From Aspidiotus rigidus (Eukaryota > Arthropoda > Insecta > Hemiptera > Diaspididae), in the NCBI GenBank assembly GCA_035079385.1, contig JAVHKY010000003.1:22459501-22523500 (forward strand): a stretch of 64,000 bases of DNA. Direction: 5' to 3'. Made by a program: the position numbers and the translations under genes. Below are positions 34,800 to 47,820 of this stretch, piece by piece. How positions within the stretch are numbered: the stretch's first letter is position 1; every line of letters begins with the position of its first letter. The notes beneath the pieces were generated by a model. The model saw only the letters and a program-made list of their open reading frames with translations. It was not told the origin of the DNA and did no database searches.

Positions 34800-35985
34800 T
34801 TTTGTATTGCGAATTCACGAAAGCCTAGACCTAGTTAAAGCTAGAACCGTATGAAGAAGGTGTAGACCTACTATGAGTCCAGTATAATATAGTTCGAGAG
34901 TCTAAATTTTTCTCGAGTCTCATAGGAGGGGACTTAGAAAAAATTTCAACTCTCAAAATAATACGAGATAACTTGGAAAAATTTGTACCCACTAGCCATA
35001 TATTGTAGGAGGAGGACTTGGAAAAATTTGACTATCTCGAGCTGTATATGATAGGATGGGGCATTGGAAAAAATATATGGCTAGAGGGTCGAAATTTTTT
35101 CAAGTCCCCCTCCTATCATGGGACTCTGTGAAGGGGGGTGGGTGTCACACCCCCATTCAAATGTGGCAGTCGGCAAAAAATAAATTTGCAGGTGTGGCAA
35201 AATTCGTGAACGAATCTGAAATATTCATACTCACCCCCCCCCCCCACTTGAATAGCCTTCGCGGAGTCTCTGCATGGCTAAAGGGTCGAAATTTTCCTAA
35301 GTTTTTTGCCAGACGGCGTACGGTGCACGGCAAATTTCTCTCAAAAAAAAAAAAACATAAAACAGGTTCCCTGTTGAAATTTCCAGTAGTGTTGAGCTAT
35401 ATATGACAGGAGGGGGACTTGGAAAAACGACTGCTCCCTTGAAATTGTAGCGCGTTCAAGTTGTCATGTCATCATTTTCGGGACTTAAAAAAACTTCAGG
35501 CTCCAAGTCTTATGTTGAAAGGGGGACTTGGAAGAATTCTCGGTACTGCAATGGCATCTAACTTTTTTTTTTTAATTTTTTCGTTTTTGAGAGCAAAAAA
35601 GTGGAAGACCTTAGAGCTCCTAGCAGAATTTTTTGAGAACTAAAAGCGATTTGAATGATTGACAGTTGACCAGGGTTGGCACAACGAAATGTTTTTTTCG
35701 TTTCGTTATCAACTCCTTGTTTTCCGTTTTTTGTTATTGTTATCGTTTCAATTTACGCCGTGCGCCGTCCGGCGAAAAATTTGGAAAAATTCTGGCTCCT
35801 AAGAATCGAAATTTTAACAGGGAACCTGTTTTATGGGGGGCTTTTTGAGAAATTTTCCGTGCGGCGTTCGGCAAAAAACTTAAAAAAATTTCGACTCTCG
35901 AGTCATATATGATAGGAGGGGGACTTGGAAAAATTTCGACTCTCGAGCTAGAGTCGAAATTTCAACAGGGAACCTGTTTTGTTTT
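34800..35985. mobile_element. VNTR-bearing repeat family, block D2
   Basis: Continuation of block D1 after the MITE, with 45-bp units, an inverted end 2 near 35360, and further copies near 35755-35980 separated by about 300 bp of other sequence (35440-35750). The sequence CAGGGTTGGCACAACGAAA near 35672 looks like a MITE terminus, but no partner was found. Confidence 0.6.
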
Positions 35986-36489
35986 GTTTTTTCATAACTT
36001 TTTTCAAAAAATTGTTTGTTAAAACGAAAAATAAAAATCGTTATAATCGTTATGAAGACAGTTTTTCACAATAAAAAAGCATTACTTATATCTATCAAAC
36101 TCTTTCATTTTACACGATTCATTCAATTTCAACAAATTTCTTTGTTATTCAATGGAATAAACTTAATTTCTTCTCAAAATCTTGAAAAAGGATTTCATTA
36201 ATTGGCACTATGAATATGACAATGACATGAATGAGATAGGAAGAACTACGATATGAAATTAAGTGAGATGAACATCATATAATTGTTATTTCTTTACTTT
36301 GTATTTCTTTGCAAACAAAGCAATCCGTAGAGCAGAACAGACCAGATATAACATTTGAACATTTGCGGGAAAGCTTCTATGTAACAATGCTTTCATTATT
36401 TTCCTAAAAGTTGTCCGCGCGATACCACATCCTATTTTTATTTCATCGAATTCCACATTGATGGTTGAACCCAGGCGCTTGTTTTTTAC

Positions 36490-36850
36490 TTACTTTTTCC
36501 ATGTTTTCTGATTGATTACCACATTATCGTGAAATGTTGTCTGTTCTCCTCCGACGGCCATTAGTTTTGTTTTTCCTACATTTATTCTTTCACTGTATTC
36601 TTGACCCATGTTGCTCATTTTATCGACTATTCGTTGCATGCCTGTCCTGTTTTCCGTTATGATAACCGAGTCATCTGCATATCGAAGGTTTGAAATCCGC
36701 TTATCATTTACCGGGATTCCCATTTCCTCTCCCTCCAATGCTTGATTGAAGACGTTCTCCAGGTACATATTAAATAACTATGGCGAGTGTACGCATCCCT
36801 GCCTGACCCCTCTCATCCCCCTGAAGAACTCTGTCTTCTGGTCTCCCCTC
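36490..36850 (-). pseudogene. LINE reverse transcriptase fragment (RTE/L1-like)
   Basis: The minus frame gives GDQKTEFFRGMRGVRQGCVH, then SP, a stop codon at 36780-36778, LFNMYLENVF, and RISNLRYADDSVIITEN followed by INVGKTKLMAV. GVRQGC-x-SP-x-LFN and YADD are RT motifs 4 and 5, with YADD holding two catalytic aspartates, and the K-T-K segment follows as expected. The in-frame stop between the two motifs, and the absence of endonuclease or 3' sequence, make it a dead fragment. The style is closest to RTE-type or related LINE RTs. Confidence 0.8.
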
Positions 36851-36869
36851 CGTTACTTCTGGTAATTCT

Positions 36870-39800
36870 ATACGTTCCCCATTTTGGCATAAAAATCTCC
36901 AATTACTACAGTTATAGGTATCGTCTTGTTTTAGAGATCTTACGACTTCTTGGGTTGATTGTAGAAATTCTTCACTTCTATATTGTCCTTATCTGCACTT
37001 GGCGCCTATACCTGTACGATGTTCATTTTCAGCTTTTTATCTTTTGTCTGCATCAGCATAACTCAACTAAATGAACAATTCAAATAGAATTTCGGTTTTC
37101 CAATCGAAAGCATCGCTACCCTATTACTCTGCCGTGTGATTGGATCTCCTAATGCAATCTGTTCTGTCGGCAAGTAGACCAAACAGACTGAATGTTCAGT
37201 TTATGAGGCAGGAGCGTAGGGGCTTACTTATGTGGATTCTCTTTTGATACCCTAATTTCTCTTTACTCGATTCGAAAATATACTACGCTGGGACGGAAGA
37301 CTTGATACTCAACTAGACTAAAGTCTTCCCATATCGAGTGATAAATTATAAAAATATAAATCTTGATGCCACTACCCCCCCCCTTCCCCATTAGATGTAG
37401 TGTTCGATAATTCTTAAATAAAACAAAATTCATACGAGATGGACCATAATATTTCGATATTCTCAAATTTTGCGTGTTCTCCTTATAATTTAAACGCGAA
37501 AAGCTTACTGTAATGCGAAAAATAAATTAGCATAAAAATGCACTCGTGTTTCAGTGAGTGCGTTTCCACACCATAATCAGAAGCTTTTGATCTGTAATAA
37601 GGATTATTATTTCGTTGCGGTTTCCATTTAAATTATACAATTTGTGACATATATATAAAAGGGAGGAAAAAAAGAGAAAATTAAAATAATGGAGGGAGCA
37701 AATTTATGAACGTGCTTAAACGAAAGCGAGTGCCAGCACAAGTCTTGAGTCGTGTTGACTCTTTGTACGACACATCATCCGCCCCTCCGAGTCGCTTTCC
37801 ATTTTTATCTACCGGAGAAAAATAAACATGACAGAGAGAGCCGTCCGTTCGTTCGAGGATAATTTCAATTTCAGATGTAGCGTGCAACCGCAAATACAAT
37901 TTTCCTTTTTTTTTTTTTTTTTTTGTTTCTTCGTCCTCTTCTTTTCCTTGTTATTCGCCGATTCATAGCTCATCGCGATAATTACAGGTCTTTGTAGGTT
38001 TACCTTCTTTTCCACCTTCAAATTAGTGCAACGCCACCTGTACAGGTGGTCAACAAGACGTACAAAAAATTTGGTCGGCTTGTTAATATTTTTCTTTTTC
38101 TCAAGTATTAAAGGTCAGATGAGCCGATGAGTGGTTTCGTTTCTTTGATCTCAATAATTATGCCGTGAGCTCGTTGTCCCCAACGAGCAGGAAACTGATT
38201 GAAAGACAAGGTTTTCGAGAAATATTTAACGACCCAGATTAAATCCTGCCAAAACGATGTTTAAAAGATACTCGATGATCATTTTCAAACCTATTTTTTA
38301 TTTTCGTCAGTTTTGATTCCGAACATGTGAGGTCTCAAGTTGTGTACGTAAGCGCTCTTCATCCTGGAGTGTGTGACGTGAAAAATTTTACGCCGTTTCA
38401 TTCAGTTAAAGCGCGGTGAACCTCTAGATCGCGAATAAACCTGTGTTCGTTATTTGTCCTGGAGTATATTCTCCAGCTCCTTGATATCTTCCCTCGATGC
38501 GACGACACTTGTCGAGATTTTGCCATCTATTGTCATGGACCGTACTTATCGTAGACGTACCTGATAAGTGCAATTCTTCGGAATTCCATCGCATTTTTGC
38601 GCAAGATTTTTAGCGAGCGTTCATCCGAAAATATTCGAAACTCAAGTGGGTTGGGCGACACCTTCTTATTTCGAGATAAAGGTTGTTGAATACATTGAAG
38701 TGGAGTTCTAATGTTTATAAATCATCGAATTCTAGTTGTAGGCATCGTATAAAAGTCAATATACTCGAGTCTAATTTTTGTTGAAATTTCCATACAATGA
38801 AGACCCATTGTGAGAAAAATATTTCTCAAACGTACTCTTGTACTTAGCTTTTTTCCTTTGTCGGTATCACTTGATCAACTTTCATGTTGGAGGCGGGTTC
38901 GCGTATGAAAATTCTTCCTTCTAGATCTCTTGTTCGTGCGTCAGAAACAAAATGACGGAAACAAAAAATGTACTCGAAAGAATCAATCTATGCTAAAAAG
39001 GTGTATAGTTTAATGCATGCTGTATTGTGCATTGTTTGTGGGAAAACGACCGGAATTTTGTTGTTTCACGCATTACTGCGAACCATGACCTACGTGATAG
39101 TAAAGAGTAACTCGAGGTTGTTATACATGATCATGATCCAAGGTAGATGGGTTTTGGTCTGTCTTGAATATTATCTCTGGCTGTTCGTAATTTAAAAGGG
39201 TTTTCGGTGGAGCTTTTACAAAATCTTAAAACTACTCTTGTGACCATTTTCTCTCATCTTAGGACGGCCAGTGGACGACGTCTTTCTAGTCGTATGGAGC
39301 TTTTGCTCCAGATCTGTATTGTATGTCTCTCTTTACCCAGGAATATTCATAATCTTGCAGTGCTGAGCTAAGCCATTCTTCTTTTTCAAGTTTAGGTGCA
39401 GGTCTTTCAGAGATATCACAGTACAGACGTCATTCATATTATATTCACCGGCGAACAGTTCATCTGTGACTGTGACTCGACTTTCGTGAATCATCGTTTG
39501 GAAGAGTAAGATGTCATAACGAGGAGGAAGTATGCAAAGAATTCAGATATCAATTTAGTTCTACATTTCATTTTCTTTTTCACTCTATTTCTTGATATTA
39601 CGAGTAATTAAAAGCAATATTTGGAAGTGAATGAATGTACTAAAATCACACATGTAATTCTTTCGCACTCTTTTTTTTTGTAACTCTTTACGTAGCATTT
39701 TATAATTTCTTACTTGGTCCTGGTGGGATCGTGTCAGATGTATTCAGCAGTAGTTACCCCCCACCAATGTGCTAACAGTAGCCGGTAACTCATTGCAATA

Positions 39801-40535
39801 AATATCCAAGTTTCCAGTAGGAAAGTATATGAAATGCTATGACAAGATACCTGTCCCCTATACGCATGTAAAGCACACTTGTACGTTGACAATTACTGGG
39901 ATAATTATTGCGATATAAACACTATCCTATGTTTATAAGAAGAGGGCGGAAATTTTACCCACTTTTACGATGCGTTGTCCGCGTGGGAAATGATGTATCA
40001 ACCGACGAAAAGCTATATTTAACGTGTAACTCGCAAAAACTTCTATTAGACTGTAAAATAGTATTTTTCGAATGCCTTTAACCTGTGCAAAATTATTCTT
40101 CCGCACTTGAGCCTTCGCGAAGTGCATATAAACTAATTATCGAGCCTCCTCCTAGATTTCGGGCGGTAATTATAACTCGAAAAATGTATTCTTATACCTT
40201 TGACTATCGTTGACGTAGGTGTTGTCTCAATGTCTAGTTATTTTCTATGGCCTGACGGAAAGCGCATTAATTATCTCTCTGGTGGGAATGTGCATGCTTT
40301 CTTGAATAATATGACGTAGTCCCGTGTTTCCTGGTGTAGATTTGTTGCTTTATCTTGACAATTTTCTTTTGCTTCGGTTTTCATGAACGATTATTGTATG
40401 CAATTTACAAGCGCTTACAATTGTCATCATCTTCTTAATCCTACCTCTCTACATGTGTGACAGACAATACCTCTCACAACATTTGGTGTCTGTTCGTATT
40501 CGATACCATATGAAGGGAAGAAAAAAAAAATAGTT
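36870..40535. other. non-coding stretch
   Basis: No gene, RNA gene or repeat element could be supported. A poly-T run at about 37905-37924 and a C-run at 37375-37383 are simple sequence. Confidence 0.4.
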
Positions 40536-40539
40536 GATT

Positions 40540-41235
40540 AATTGAGCAATGCCGAGATTTGACTGTTTGTGACGAAATGATCGCTTGTGTCGCATAAGCA
40601 ACCACCCGCTCTCCACTGTGGGATGGGTGCAGGTTGCGTAAGCATTACTTTAGTTTCCTCGAACACCGGTATCGACTTCCTCGGGTATAACTTAAGTGAT
40701 GGAAGAATCTCCTCGGCGAAACCCATTCTTCTTGGCCACCAGTTGCAGTGTCCCCCGGCACGCAAACTTTAGCACACACGCCAGAGACAACTTCGAATTA
40801 AGTCGCTGTTGGAGTCTTTTTAACAGGGAACCTGTTTTATGGGGGGCTATATGAGAAATCTGCCGTCCGCCGTCCGCCGTGCGCCGTCCAGCGAAAAACT
40901 TAGAAAAATTTCGACTCTCGAGCCATATATGATAGGAGAGGGACTTGGAAAAATTTCGACTGTCGAGCTATATATGATCTAGGCTTCCTTGAATTTTCAA
41001 TACCAAATCTCATTCGAATCATAAAACAGGTTCCCTGCGTTCCTCGTTTAACTTCGTTAAGGAAGCCGTAATTTTTCTCTTCTTTCTTCATATCCTCATC
41101 TTCATTTTCTTCATGCAGAGTGTCTTCTATATGTGGATGGTACACAGGTATCGAGAGGGCCATAGCGTGGTTCTGCATTTGCGTATTCCATTTTGCGTGC
41201 CCATATGACTGTCCTTTGGAACTTGGCATAATGGA
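40540..41235 (-). pseudogene. duplicated gene-like segment, copy 1 (interrupted)
   Basis: The minus strand reads NTQMQNHAMALSIPVYHP before the break, and RDSNSDL, then (after a stop) PRRMGFAEEILPSLKLYP and PAPIPQW after it. The corresponding pieces of the segment at 57085-57540 read YNRQMQNQAMVYSTPVCHP, RDSNSDL, PRKRGFAEILPTLKFYL and PAPTPSW. Similarity kept at protein level suggests an ancestral coding sequence. In both copies the stop overlaps a possible splice acceptor (TAG or AAG before TTTGCRTGCC), so this may be exon plus intron. The VNTR-family insertion E (40821-41070) splits this copy. The protein was not recognised. Confidence 0.45.
40821..41070 (-). mobile_element. short complete VNTR-family element E
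   Basis: The simplest copy in the window, about 250 bp. It runs from end 2 (TAACAGGGAACCTGTTTTATG) through the CCGTCCGCCGTGCGCCGTCC block and two 45-bp units. The CTAGGCTTCCTTGAATTTTC module follows, then inverted AAACAGGTTCCCTGCGTTCC and end 1 (TTAACTTCGTTAAGGAAGCC). T-runs flank both sides. Comparison with 57085-57540 shows sequence continuing on both sides of it. Both ends can fold: AACAGG/CCTGTT with a 3-base loop at end 2, and a bulged nine-pair stem at end 1. Confidence 0.8.
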
Positions 41236-41949
41236 TCAATTTTCAACGATGTAGCTCGACGTTCTCAGTGAGAAGAATTTTCTCGATGGGTGTCTAAATG
41301 AAAGAGCGTCAGAATAAATTTCGAGGTTTAGAAATTAGTTGGGCTCCGGAAGGTGTACTTTGTCGACCATACTAAGTACGCAAGGAAAATCGATGAGAAA
41401 TGGTACTGCTTCGCACCGATATTAAATGACGTTTCCGCCCAGAAACAAGACCGAATGGACTAGAGTTTGGAGAAATATGTATGAAGAAATCAGAGAGCAG
41501 TCATTATTCTCAGCTAGGATTCAGCATATTCTAGCCAGATCCCAATTGTCAGAGACAATTTTCTGATTCCTAATTTTCCCACTCAAGTCTTAGGTACTCT
41601 CGCTTCGAACAGAAAATCTTCACAAAGAGTAATTTTCAACTTCTAGAACCAGTTCAAAATTCCGTCATTCGCATTTACACGATTACTTTTTGTACTAGCC
41701 TTTTCGAATCAGGTCATCCTCCTCTACAATTTCAGGTGACAGTCTCCTCTCCTCTGTCTTACAAATTCCTCAAACACAGGTTCACCACATTCTCTTTAAT
41801 TTCAGCCCAAATCGTCCTACTTATCGCAATACTTTCAACAACATACTCTATTTTCTCACCCATTTTCTTCACAAAAAATTCACTTCCATTGCCTAGGTCA
41901 CGTATTGCCCCCGTTCCCCTACCCCTGAGTCTTACCTACCATTAAAATG

Positions 41950-42390
41950 ATGTACGAACTATGTCAACTACCTACCAACCCCGTAATGTATCGCTCGCTC
42001 TTTCTAGAAATACTCAACTCTTTCATCAACACTACCCTTTGTTTCACAGATTGATGAAAAACTGGAAACCAAGTCGGTTTTTCGTTCTCAATTGGGTAAC
42101 ACAATCTTTTCTCATTGACATCGCAACTCCGTACCAATTTTAACTGCCAAAATCTAAGCAATCTTTCAATTTTTAGAAACAATACTAACCCTCCCATTTC
42201 GACCAAACAACACTTTCCTGGTCGCCACTGACTTCTTATCCGCCTGAACGGCAATTTACAATGTACATGCCACACCCCCACTTGTCTCTCGCATCCATTC
42301 TCTCTTCATAATCCTATCACCCATTCATTACGACATAACTTCCATCTGGGTACCCAACCATACGGGGATCCAAGATCATGAAATAGTCGA
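41950..42390 (+). pseudogene. LINE RNase H domain remnant, part 1
   Basis: The plus strand encodes a decayed type I RNase H. FTD at 42043-42051 (first catalytic Asp, followed by two stops where GS is expected, then KTGNQVGF) is followed by a C-x-x-x-AE-like segment near 42130-42160. VATDFLSA lies at 42221-42232 onward (usual form TDSLSAL), and SIWVPNHTGIQDHE at about 42344-42382 (usual form WVPSHxGIxGNE). Stops and at least one frameshift are present. Reading ends at codon EIVD, where a VNTR-family element starts, and resumes at 44020. RNase H after the RT is typical of R1/I/Loa-type LINEs. Plus-strand sequence from about 41735 may be the RT-RNase H linker. Confidence 0.75.
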
Positions 42391-44019
42391 AAAAACGACG
42401 GCTTCCTTAACGAAGTTGAACGAGGAACGCAGGGAACCTGTTTTATGAGTCAAATAGGATTTGGTATTGAAAATTCAAGAGCTAGTATAAAGAAGGCCTA
42501 GACGTAAAATAAGCCCAGTATAATGTAGTTTGAAAGTCCAAGTTTTTCTCAGATCTCGAGCTATTTATGATAGGAGGGAGACTTGGGAAAATTTGTCCCC
42601 TATCATATATAGCTCGAGAGTCAAAAGTTTTCCAAGTCCCTCTTCTATCATATATAACTTCAGATTCGAAATTTTTTCTAAGTCCCTCTCCTATCATATA
42701 TGGCGCGAGAGTCGAATTTTTTCCAAGTCCCCCTCCTACCATCTATAGCTCGAGAGTCGAAATTTTTTCTAAGTCCCTCTCCTACCATATGTGGCTCGAG
42801 AGTCGAAATTTTTCTAAGTCCCCCTTTTATCATACATAGCTCGAGAGTCGAATTTTTAATAGGGAACCTGTTTTATGGGGGGCTATTTGAGAAATCTGGC
42901 GTGCGCCGTGCGTCGTCCGCCGTGTGCCGTCCAGCGAAAAACTTGGAAAAAATGACGGCTTCCTTAACGAAGTTAAACGAGGAACGCAGGGAACCAGTTT
43001 TATGAGAGTCGAATTTTTTCTAAGTCCCTCTCCTATCATATATGGCTCGAGAGTCGAAATTTTTCCAAGTCCCCCTTCTATCATATAGCTCGAGAGATGA
43101 CATTTTTTCAAAGTCCCCCTTCTATCATATATAGCTCGAGAGTCGAAATTTTTCCAAGTCTCTCTCCTATCATCTATGGCTCGAGGGTCGAAATTTTTCT
43201 AAGTTTTTCGCTGGACGGCGGACGGCGCACGGCGCACGGCAGATTTCTCAAATAGCCCCCCATAAAACAGGTTCCCTGTTAAAATTTCGACTCTCGAGCT
43301 ATATAATTATGATAGGAGGGGGATTTAGAAAAATTTCGACTATCGAGCTATATTTTATATGGGAGGGACTTGGAAAAATTGCATCTCTCGAGCTATCAAA
43401 TATAGCTCGAGATTCGAGAAAAATGTAGATTCTCAAACTATATTATACTAGGCTTATAGTGGGTCTAGGCCTTCGTTACACTAGCTTTATCTAGGTCTAG
43501 GCTTCCTTGAATTTTCAATACCAAATCCCATTTGACTCATAAAACAGGTTCCCTGCGTTCCTCGTTTAACTTCGTTAAGGCAGCCGTCGTGTTTTTCTAA
43601 GTCCCTCTCCTATCATATATGGCTCGGAATTTTTACTTTCCAAGTCCCCTTCTATAATGTATAGCTCAAGTAGCTTCATTGTGTAGAGAAAAAAATGACG
43701 GCTTCCGTAACAAAGTTGAACGAGGAATGCTGGGAACCTGTTGAATGAGTCAAATTTTAATATGATAAGAGGGGCACTTGGAAAAAGTTTGACTCTCGAG
43801 CTATATATGATATTTCCAAGTCCCTCTCTTATCATATACAATTTGCGAGTAGAAATCTTTTTAAGTTCCCTCCGATCATATATAGCTCCAAAGTCGAAAT
43901 TTTTTTTCAAGTCCCTCTCCTATCATATATGGCTCGAGAGTCGAAAATTTTCCAAGTTTTTTGTTGACGGCACGGCAAATTTTTCAAAAAGCCCTCATAA
44001 AACAGGTTCCATGTTAAAA
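42391..44019 (+). mobile_element. VNTR-family insertion F inside the LINE remnant
   Basis: It begins AAAAACGACGGCTTCC (end 1) and ends CAGGTTCCATGTTAAAA (end 2). Its boundaries are fixed by the RNase H-domain reading on both sides. It is longer than element E because further ends (near 42858, 42955, 43271, 43580 and 43695) and many 45-bp units in both orientations lie inside. It is therefore a concatenated or nested insertion. No open frame other than repeat artefacts. Confidence 0.8.
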
Positions 44020-44413
44020 CTGCCACAATACTTCCTCGAATCGCCTCTCGTCTCCTTCCCCCTACAAATGATCTCACCCACACCATCCTCCTCAAAATTA
44101 CGGACGAATGGATCACACTCCGGCGAAATCAAATCTCGTCAAACGAATTAGCCTAGTTAAAAACATCACCATGCGCGTGGGCTTCATCACATTAAGAATC
44201 CCACCGTCTTCGAATTGGCAACACACGACTCACACACGCTCCCTTCTTCCCAAGCACTTCTCGCTCTCATGGGAACATTGTAGCCTCGATTCCTCCCTCT
44301 CAGTCACCCACATTTTTGCATGCTCATCTTTAGATCTCCACCACACCCACCAAATTTCACCATCTATCGAAACTCTTGCTGATGACCTCCCATCCATCCA
44401 AAATGTCGTGTAG
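44020..44413 (+). pseudogene. LINE C-terminal remnant, part 2
   Basis: It continues the RNase H-bearing ORF after insertion F: ATILPRIASRL, a DEWITLRRNQISSNELA segment with a stop after it, then HRLRIGNTRLTHAPFF (usual form RLRIGHTxLTHxFLL) and a degenerate segment where a CxxC-HxxxC motif is expected, up to a stop at 44411-44413. RLRIGHT-x-LTH is the signature that follows RNase H in R1/I-type LINE ORF2 proteins. It is truncated and non-functional. Confidence 0.75.
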
Positions 44414-44419
44414 CAAATA

Positions 44420-47400
44420 ACATTCGACGTTAAAACCGTTTCACATCAAGCTCATAAGTCATAACCCAAGTGCAGTTATGAGTTTATAAAATGGAATACA
44501 ACAAGAACAAAAAACTTGTTTTTTACAAGCACATTAGTGAAAAGTAGCCCTGAATCAAAGATCATGTGAATTTTCTAGGCTTGTTTGCGACATCACACGC
44601 CACTCTCTTTCATCTGCCTTCTCCATAGCCTCATGTCTATAACTTTCTCTCCTCCTTGGGTCTGATTTCGAGATTTTTCCTAATTCTCAGAGTATGTCAA
44701 GGCCATCCCTACCCTATGATATTGAAAAATTCCATCTGATGACGTCACAAATACTCATTCTATGGCGTCATCAAATGAACTGAATGGACGATTCTAGCAT
44801 ACGCGCTCTGCCGAGGTTTTGCGCTGCACTACAAGTTGAAGCGCGGAAATCGTAGCATTTTAACTGAGAGCCTTCGATTGCCTGGGTGAGTCATAGTGAT
44901 CGAGTCAAAATAGTTTTCTTGATGGTTTAAGCCACTGGTTTAATTGATAATAAGAGACCCTTCTTTGCGTTCACTCTTGATGAGATGAAGGAAGATAGCT
45001 TGTGTCTCAGTGGATCAAAGATTTGTGGTCCTTCTACTCTCGTGCTATGATTCCGCTCTTTGCGGACCTTTAGCGTTATCATCTTCGGCGGCTTAGGCCG
45101 GAAGAATACTCCGAGCATTAAACAAATTCTATTATATTTTTGGCATCCGGAAAACCGGGCCTCAATAAATTATGCGCGATATTTGAATAAGCAATAATAC
45201 GAAGAAAAGGGGTAATTTGAGTAACACCCTTTTTCGAGCGTCGCGTTCTGTTCTCATTTCTGTGGCTACTACATTATTCTTCGCGACCTTCTTATAATTT
45301 TTAATCCTGAACCGATCCCTTGTTTTGTCAACCACTTCCATCTTCTGGTGTCTCCAAGTACCTACCCACTCCGAAGTTTGTACTATTTCCCCCCGTTTTA
45401 TTTTGAACATTACTCTCATAATTTTTCATTTTTTTTTTTTTTTTTCATAATATTTTAGCGTATTAAGCTCTCGTAGTTTATTTTCCGACAACTATTAAAA
45501 TATCTGGTAGCGGGAGGGGAGAGAGGTGGAGTAAGGATTCTCGCGATCAGAAGTTTCATATGGTTGGTGTGGCATTGTTTAGGAACTTCGAAGATTCCGA
45601 GCTGAGGCTGTTATGCTGTTCTTATATCACTAACGTTCTAATTTTTGTAGCTTTTGTTGTTTTTTTCATTGTGATCTGCTCGCTCTTGGTCTTTCTAATT
45701 CTTTATAAACTTTTTTTTTCCTCCTTTATCTTCACCTCAAGGTTTCTGAGAAACCATCATGAACGAGAATTTTTACCCCTTCTGAAATTTGTTCCTCAAG
45801 CATCGTTTAAACAGTAACTTTCTTCTGGACAATGTGAATTCCTCATTGGATTATATGTGTACTCCTCTTTTGCTAGTGTGCGATCATTAAAACTAGGGAT
45901 ATGTCCTGTTTTACAAAATTCATATTGTATATTTCTCACGGACCGTTTATGAGGTGAAATGGTAACCCGAGTTTGCTTTTAACACCAACCGTTTGTAAAC
46001 TTTTAATTCACTTATCTTGTTCATCAGTTCATAAAAATTTCATTTTCTAATCGGAGTATAGTGGAATATGACAACGTGGTGCCTGTTTTAAACAATTTTT
46101 CTTAGTGCAAGCGTTGTGTGTAACCGATGTAATTAAAATAAGTACTGTTCGCGTTATTTCAGTTTCGTCCCCCGGTGCCCGTCCTGCCTTCGAGTTTCTC
46201 TGTCTTGCTTTTCACCTCAGTAATTCACTCGAGGAAGGTTTACTTTTCTCGGTAAAAAGATGTGCGTTGTTCTCTCTCTCATTATTTCCTGAATTGTAGT
46301 AAGTCTTGCTGATATACCATCGACGAGTACATAAAACATGCAACCAGCAGTAGCAATACCTAACGGCAGAAGGAAGGACTGCTCGTCCGTTGCATCTGTC
46401 ATTTAGGCAAATACTATTACATGGAGCGCCAGTACATAATATAATATCGTATGCCCCATAATACAGTAAATTTAAGTGTAGCACGTACTGTAAATATTTT
46501 CTTTCCTCCGAGTACGGAAGGTTTGTTGTTTTTATTGCTGGAAGAAGTTTGTATTAGGTTTTAACGTGAAATCGTATACATTTTTTACGGAAATGAAAAA
46601 TGAAAACGTCAACCGTTCTTTCGGACGTGTACCTAGCTATTTTCCTTACTGTCGGCGGCGAAGTGCTGAACATTAGGGATGGCGGGGCGGGGTACATTTG
46701 TTTTCGTACGAACAGTTGAAAACGAGTTGACATCTTCTAAGGTGTATATATCTACTTTTAGTACGACTGTCCCCTATCAAGAACTATATAATTTTCCTAT
46801 AATTTTTCCGACCGAATTTTACGATGTATTAACTATTAAAATGATTGTTTTTTATTTCATTTCAGGTAAGTTGGCGTACCCGTATTATGATGTACTTTCT
46901 ATATACCGTTATCAGAAAAACGTCTCTCATTGCGGAAAGTGAGTACTTTCCTTATTTTCTGCCACGGCGCTGTCAAAATACTGAAATTTAGCAGCCAAAT
47001 ATATTGAATTATTACTCAACCTAACCGAAGGTTGATATAAAATTTTCAGAATGTAAGTAGACTCTCGCTTTATTGTGACGGTCGGTCAGAAAATTACCAT
47101 GTATCTCTGGATATACGAAGTTTCTTTACTTCAATTTCCAGTCGGCATTGAATTCATTTTAAACATGTTTCATACTTCATTTTCTATGGCCTCAATTTTC
47201 GCTACCCGTTACCAAATCAGAGTCTCGAGTTATTCGCCTACTATACTTCTGTGGTTGAGTATTCACTGAGACGAGGATATAGAAAGGGCTTCAACCTCTT
47301 CTTCTATCAACTTCCGTCCCTATCTGTTCTGTATTCGTTGATTGATGTATCAAGTGAGTCTCCATCGCTTCTTGTTTCTGAATCACCTTCGAGCTTTCTC

Positions 47401-47760
47401 TATAATTCCAAGAATTCAACTGCAGAAAAGCTGCCAAATTTGGTATGACATATTTTGCAACAAGAGTCGATAAACACTTTCCAATTATACGATTTTGAGC
47501 CCTGTTTTTTAGTTTCGCATAAAACTAGTGACGTAATTAAAATGTTTGAAATCGTATAACTACTATCTGAAACTTGACGGAACTTTCCCTACATCAATTC
47601 GTGAAAAGTTCAAGTTTCATGAGAATTCAATATTTCTTCCGAGTTCCAATTCAGGTTTGCTTGGTCATATTTTTCCATCTAGGAAGAGAAATTGGGCAAC
47701 AGCATTAAACGAATAGACCTACTGGTGAATACCATCATTTTCTATGAGGAATTTATTTTA
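44420..47760. other. non-coding stretch
   Basis: No gene supported. Short frames (for example 44927-45118 minus and 45560-45817 plus, the latter hydrophobic) have no recognisable motif or family. A T-run lies at about 45430-45445. Confidence 0.4.
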
Positions 47761-47820
47761 TTGTCCTAATTGTAAATCCTCTCGATGTGGCTGTTGAAAG
47801 CAATTTTATGATTTACCATC

